From the NCBI RefSeq assembly GCF_040409955.1, contig NZ_CP123389.1, forward strand, positions 1 through 64,000: a stretch of DNA of 64,000 bases, given 5' to 3'. This stretch comes from Salipiger sp. H15 (GTDB lineage Bacteria > Pseudomonadota > Alphaproteobacteria > Rhodobacterales > Rhodobacteraceae). Made by a program: the position numbers and the translations under genes. The notes beneath the pieces are model-generated. The model was not told where the DNA came from, did no database searches, and was given only the letters and a program-made list of their open reading frames with translations. This document shows, piece after piece, positions 61,485 through 64,000 of this stretch (its first letter is position 1; each line of letters opens with the position of its first letter).

Positions 61485-62720
61485 ATGGCTGGTTTCATAT
61501 CGACTGCCAAACAGGCCCGGGCCGCCGCCGTCGCCCTGCTCCTGATTATGCTCACCGCCGCCTGTCCGGCACTGGCTCAGCAGGCCGAACCCTACCGCGT
61601 GACCACGGGGGATCGCCTCTCGGTCTCGGTCTACGGCAACCCCGACCAGTCCGGCGAGCTGCGGCTGGATGCCGACGGCGCGATCGTTCACCCGCTCGCC
61701 GGGACCGTGCCCGCTCTCGGCCGCACGCTCGAGGAGATCCGCGGCGACCTCTCGGCGCGGCTCGCCGAATTCCTGCCGAACCCCACGGTGACCATCGGCA
61801 TCGCCGCCTATTCCCCGGTCTTCGTGCTGGGCGACGTGCAATCCCCCGGCGAGTACGACTACCGCCCCGGGCTCAGCGTGCTGCAGCTCATCGCGCTTGC
61901 CGGCGGCGTGCCGCGCGACCCGCTCGGCCTCACCGGCGGGTTCCTGAGCATCCTCGACGCCAAGCGCGATGCCGAGATGCAGTCGCTCGCCATCTTCGCC
62001 GCGGAAGTGACCATCGCGCGCCTGCAGAGCGAGCTGTCCGACGAGTCCTTCGTGACGACCGGCATCACGCCCCCGCCGCTCATCTCCCGGTCCGACGAGA
62101 ACCGGATCATCGACGACGAGCACCAGCTCTACGCCCTGCGCAAGGAAAAGCGCGCCGCCCAGGACCGCGGATTCGAGGCGCAGATCCAGAGCTACGACAC
62201 CGAGATCGAGACGCTCGAGAAGAGCATCGTGCTGCACAACGACGAGCTTGCGCTGATGGAGGAGGATATCAGTGCGACCCAGCAGCTGGTCGAGCGCAGC
62301 CTCGCGACGCCGACACGGCTGCGCGAGGTGCAGCGCGAGAAATCCGCGAAACTCCGCGACGCGCTGGAGCTGCAGATGTACCTGTCGCGGGCCCGCCAGG
62401 GAAAGGTGGCAACGACCCGCGAACGCACCGACGCCGGCACGGAATTCCGCACCGCGGTCGGTGAATCGCTGAAGGCCGCGCGGGCGGATCTCGTGCAGGC
62501 GCAGCTGCGGCTGCGGACGATCGAGGAAACCCTTGCGAACCTGCGCTCGAGCCGCGAGCTGGCGGCGGACGGCGGCGCCGAGTCCGACCTGGTGCTGACG
62601 GTGATGCGCGCCTCCGGAGACGAACTGCAGGAACTTCCGATCACCGCGAACGCGCGGCTCGCTCCCGGCGATATCCTCCGGGTGACGCGCCCCGCCTTCG
62701 CCGCGGGCGCCACGAACTAG
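61485..62720 (+). CDS. Wza-like polysaccharide export protein
   Basis: A 411-residue export protein with a signal peptide ending near ALAQQ (about residue 31), a PES domain (YRVTTGDRLSVSVYGNPDQS) and an SLBB segment (VFVLGDVQSPGEYDYRPGLS). Residues 150-370 form a long coiled coil. It has the same architecture as the protein at 42223, but the sequences are clearly diverged. Its start follows the Wzc-like stop by one base. Together with that protein it forms the second export pair of the window. Confidence 0.88.
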   Translation: MAGFISTAKQARAAAVALLLIMLTAACPALAQQAEPYRVTTGDRLSVSVYGNPDQSGELRLDADGAIVHPLAGTVPALGRTLEEIRGDLSARLAEFLPNPTVTIGIAAYSPVFVLGDVQSPGEYDYRPGLSVLQLIALAGGVPRDPLGLTGGFLSILDAKRDAEMQSLAIFAAEVTIARLQSELSDESFVTTGITPPPLISRSDENRIIDDEHQLYALRKEKRAAQDRGFEAQIQSYDTEIETLEKSIVLHNDELALMEEDISATQQLVERSLATPTRLREVQREKSAKLRDALELQMYLSRARQGKVATTRERTDAGTEFRTAVGESLKAARADLVQAQLRLRTIEETLANLRSSRELAADGGAESDLVLTVMRASGDELQELPITANARLAPGDILRVTRPAFAAGATN

Positions 62721-62900
62721 CCCCGGCGGCCCGACCGTTCGACTACCGCATGGCCGATGGGAGGAGGCGATCCTCGTCCCAATGGCCATCCGCCGACACG
62801 CGCGATCCGTGCCATCTCATGGCGGCGGCGACATCGCACCCGGCGAGGGTCGGTGCCGCGGCCGCGCGGACGCGCTGCACCAGCCTTTGGGAACCCCAGG
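62721..62900. other. Spacer before the right-edge glycosyltransferase
   Basis: 180 GC-rich bases between the export protein and the next gene. A promoter or terminator may lie here; nothing clear was seen. Confidence 0.25.
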
Positions 62901-64000
62901 ATGAAATTGATTTTCGTGAACCGTTTCTTCTATCCCGACGAGTCCGCCACCAGCCGCATGGTCTCGAGCCTCGCCATCGCGCTGGCCGGCGAGGGGGTCA
63001 GGGTGACGGCGCTCTGCGGCACCCGACCCGACGATGCCGCGCAGAAGCCGGGCAGGGAAAGCCTTCGCGGCGTCGAGATCGTGCGGCTCGCCACCTCGAA
63101 GCACACGGGCGGTCTCGTGCGGCGCGCCATCGGCGATCTGGGCTTCCACCTTTCCGCATCCTTCTGGCTGCTTCGCAACCTGCGGCGCGGGGACTGCTGC
63201 GTCATCTGCACCGACCCGCCCATGCTCAGCGTCAGCGCGGCCCCCGCCATCGCCCTGCGGCGCGCCACCATGGTGAACTGGGTCTTCGACCTTTTCCCCG
63301 AGGTCGCCATGGAACTCGGCGTGATCCCCCGCTCGGGGATGGTGGCGCAGCTCTCGGTCTTCCTGCGCGACCTGTCCCTGCGCGCCTCGTCCCTCATCGT
63401 CTGCCCGACCGAGGCCATGGCCCGGCGGCTGGCAAGGCGCGGCCATGGCAGTGACCGGCTCGCGGTGATCCGGCTCTGGTCCGACGGCAGCGAGATCGTC
63501 CCGGTCGCGCGGGGCGACAACGTGCTGCGCCGCGACTGGGGATACGGCGACGAGCTGGTGATCGGCCATTCCGGCAATTTCGGCATGGCCCATGATTTCA
63601 CGACACTTCTCGGCGCTGCGGAAAGGTTGCGCGACACGCCGGACGTCCGCTTCCTGCTGATCGGCAACGGCGTGAAACGCGCTGAGGCCGAGGCCTTCGT
63701 CCGCGACCGGGGGCTGACCAACGTCACCTTCGAGCACCTGCAACCGCCTGAACAGCTCAGCCAGAGCATGTCGGTCGCCGACGCCCATGTCGTGTCGCTC
63801 AACCCCGCTCTCGAAAGCTGCATCGTCCCCAGCAAGTTCTACGGCGTGCTCGCCGCGGGTCGTCCCACGCTTTTTGTCGGCGATCCCCAGGGCGAGGTCG
63901 CCCGCACCGCCGCGACCGCCGACTGCGGCGTGCAGGTCGACATCGGCGACGTCGACGGGCTCGTCCGGCAGTTCCTGCGGCTCCGCGACGATCCCGAACG
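62901..64000 (+). CDS. Glycosyltransferase family 4 (WcaI/WbuB-like), partial
   Basis: At least 366 residues of a GT-B transferase, running off the right edge. The ATG at 62901 follows CCAGG. The start KLIFVNRFFYPDESATSRMV, the VIGHSGNFGMAHDF donor domain and the CIVPSKFYGVLAAGRPTLFV segment (corresponding to the conserved PSK motif) match WcaI/WbuB-type enzymes. It is probably in the same operon as the preceding export genes. Confidence 0.87.
   Translation, partial: MKLIFVNRFFYPDESATSRMVSSLAIALAGEGVRVTALCGTRPDDAAQKPGRESLRGVEIVRLATSKHTGGLVRRAIGDLGFHLSASFWLLRNLRRGDCCVICTDPPMLSVSAAPAIALRRATMVNWVFDLFPEVAMELGVIPRSGMVAQLSVFLRDLSLRASSLIVCPTEAMARRLARRGHGSDRLAVIRLWSDGSEIVPVARGDNVLRRDWGYGDELVIGHSGNFGMAHDFTTLLGAAERLRDTPDVRFLLIGNGVKRAEAEAFVRDRGLTNVTFEHLQPPEQLSQSMSVADAHVVSLNPALESCIVPSKFYGVLAAGRPTLFVGDPQGEVARTAATADCGVQVDIGDVDGLVRQFLRLRDDPE

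Overview
The window is a GC-rich stretch of an alphaproteobacterial chromosome or large plasmid. It is most likely from a marine Rhodobacterales (roseobacter-type) organism. The evidence is the TRAP dicarboxylate-type transporter, the exosortase E/VPEID-CTERM pair, the IS3/IS5/IS30-type remnants and the exopolysaccharide (EPS) gene content. No rRNA, tRNA or CRISPR array was seen.

Layout. (1) 1-1961: a TRAP transporter (DctP-DctQ-DctM) on the minus strand, cut by the left edge. (2) 2408-9019: an insertion-sequence graveyard. It holds a deletion derivative of one IS3-type element, an IS30 stub, two copies of another IS3-type element in opposite orientation, and two broken IS5/IS427-type copies. 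Between the two IS3 copies lies a lower-GC module: a tiny VPEID-CTERM-like protein and an exosortase E fused to a CPBP protease. Both IS3 copies share two short palindromic insertions inside their transposase genes. (3) 9158-10687: a LuxR-type regulator and a UDP-sugar phosphotransferase that would start a glycan repeat unit. (4) 11073-23676: a three-protein NRPS/PKS assembly line on the minus strand with 4-base overlaps. The order is A-PCP, then KS-AT-ACP-aminotransferase-C-A-PCP, then C-(A C-terminal remnant)-PCP-TE. By motif reading the line should add malonate to an amino-acyl starter, aminate the beta-keto group and add glycine. Its last module has no adenylation core, and its thioesterase has Cys where Ser is expected. 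(5) 24022-30367: a minus-strand operon of GMC oxidoreductase, GT25, DegT-family aminotransferase, TIGR04325-type methyltransferase and a flippase. (6) 31009-38746: a plus-strand operon of a Wzy-like polymerase, two glycosyltransferases, a secreted beta-helix protein and a CocE-type hydrolase. (7) 38743-43485: glycosyltransferase, Wzc-like and Wza-like genes. (8) 43836-51824: a DUF4038 (GH140-like) protein, a class III aminotransferase, glycosyltransferases, a pyruvyltransferase and a second flippase. (9) 52177-58214: an NDP-sugar cassette with epimerase, DUF4910, RfbC-like, C-methyltransferase, nucleotidyltransferase and PIG-L genes, suggesting a branched or C-methylated deoxysugar. (10) 58490-64000: a second LuxR-type regulator, a second Wzc/Wza pair and a glycosyltransferase cut by the right edge.

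How it fits together. The window carries one very large EPS region, or two fused ones: two flippases, two export pairs and two paralogous LuxR-type regulators without a phospho-acceptor Asp. An assembly line for a small, probably diamino-acid-containing peptide sits inside it. A 17-of-18-base motif is shared upstream of the NRPS operon and the flippase operon, which suggests they are co-regulated. The least familiar items are the A-less terminal NRPS module with a Cys thioesterase, the beta-amination step on an amino-acyl starter, and the shared upstream motif.
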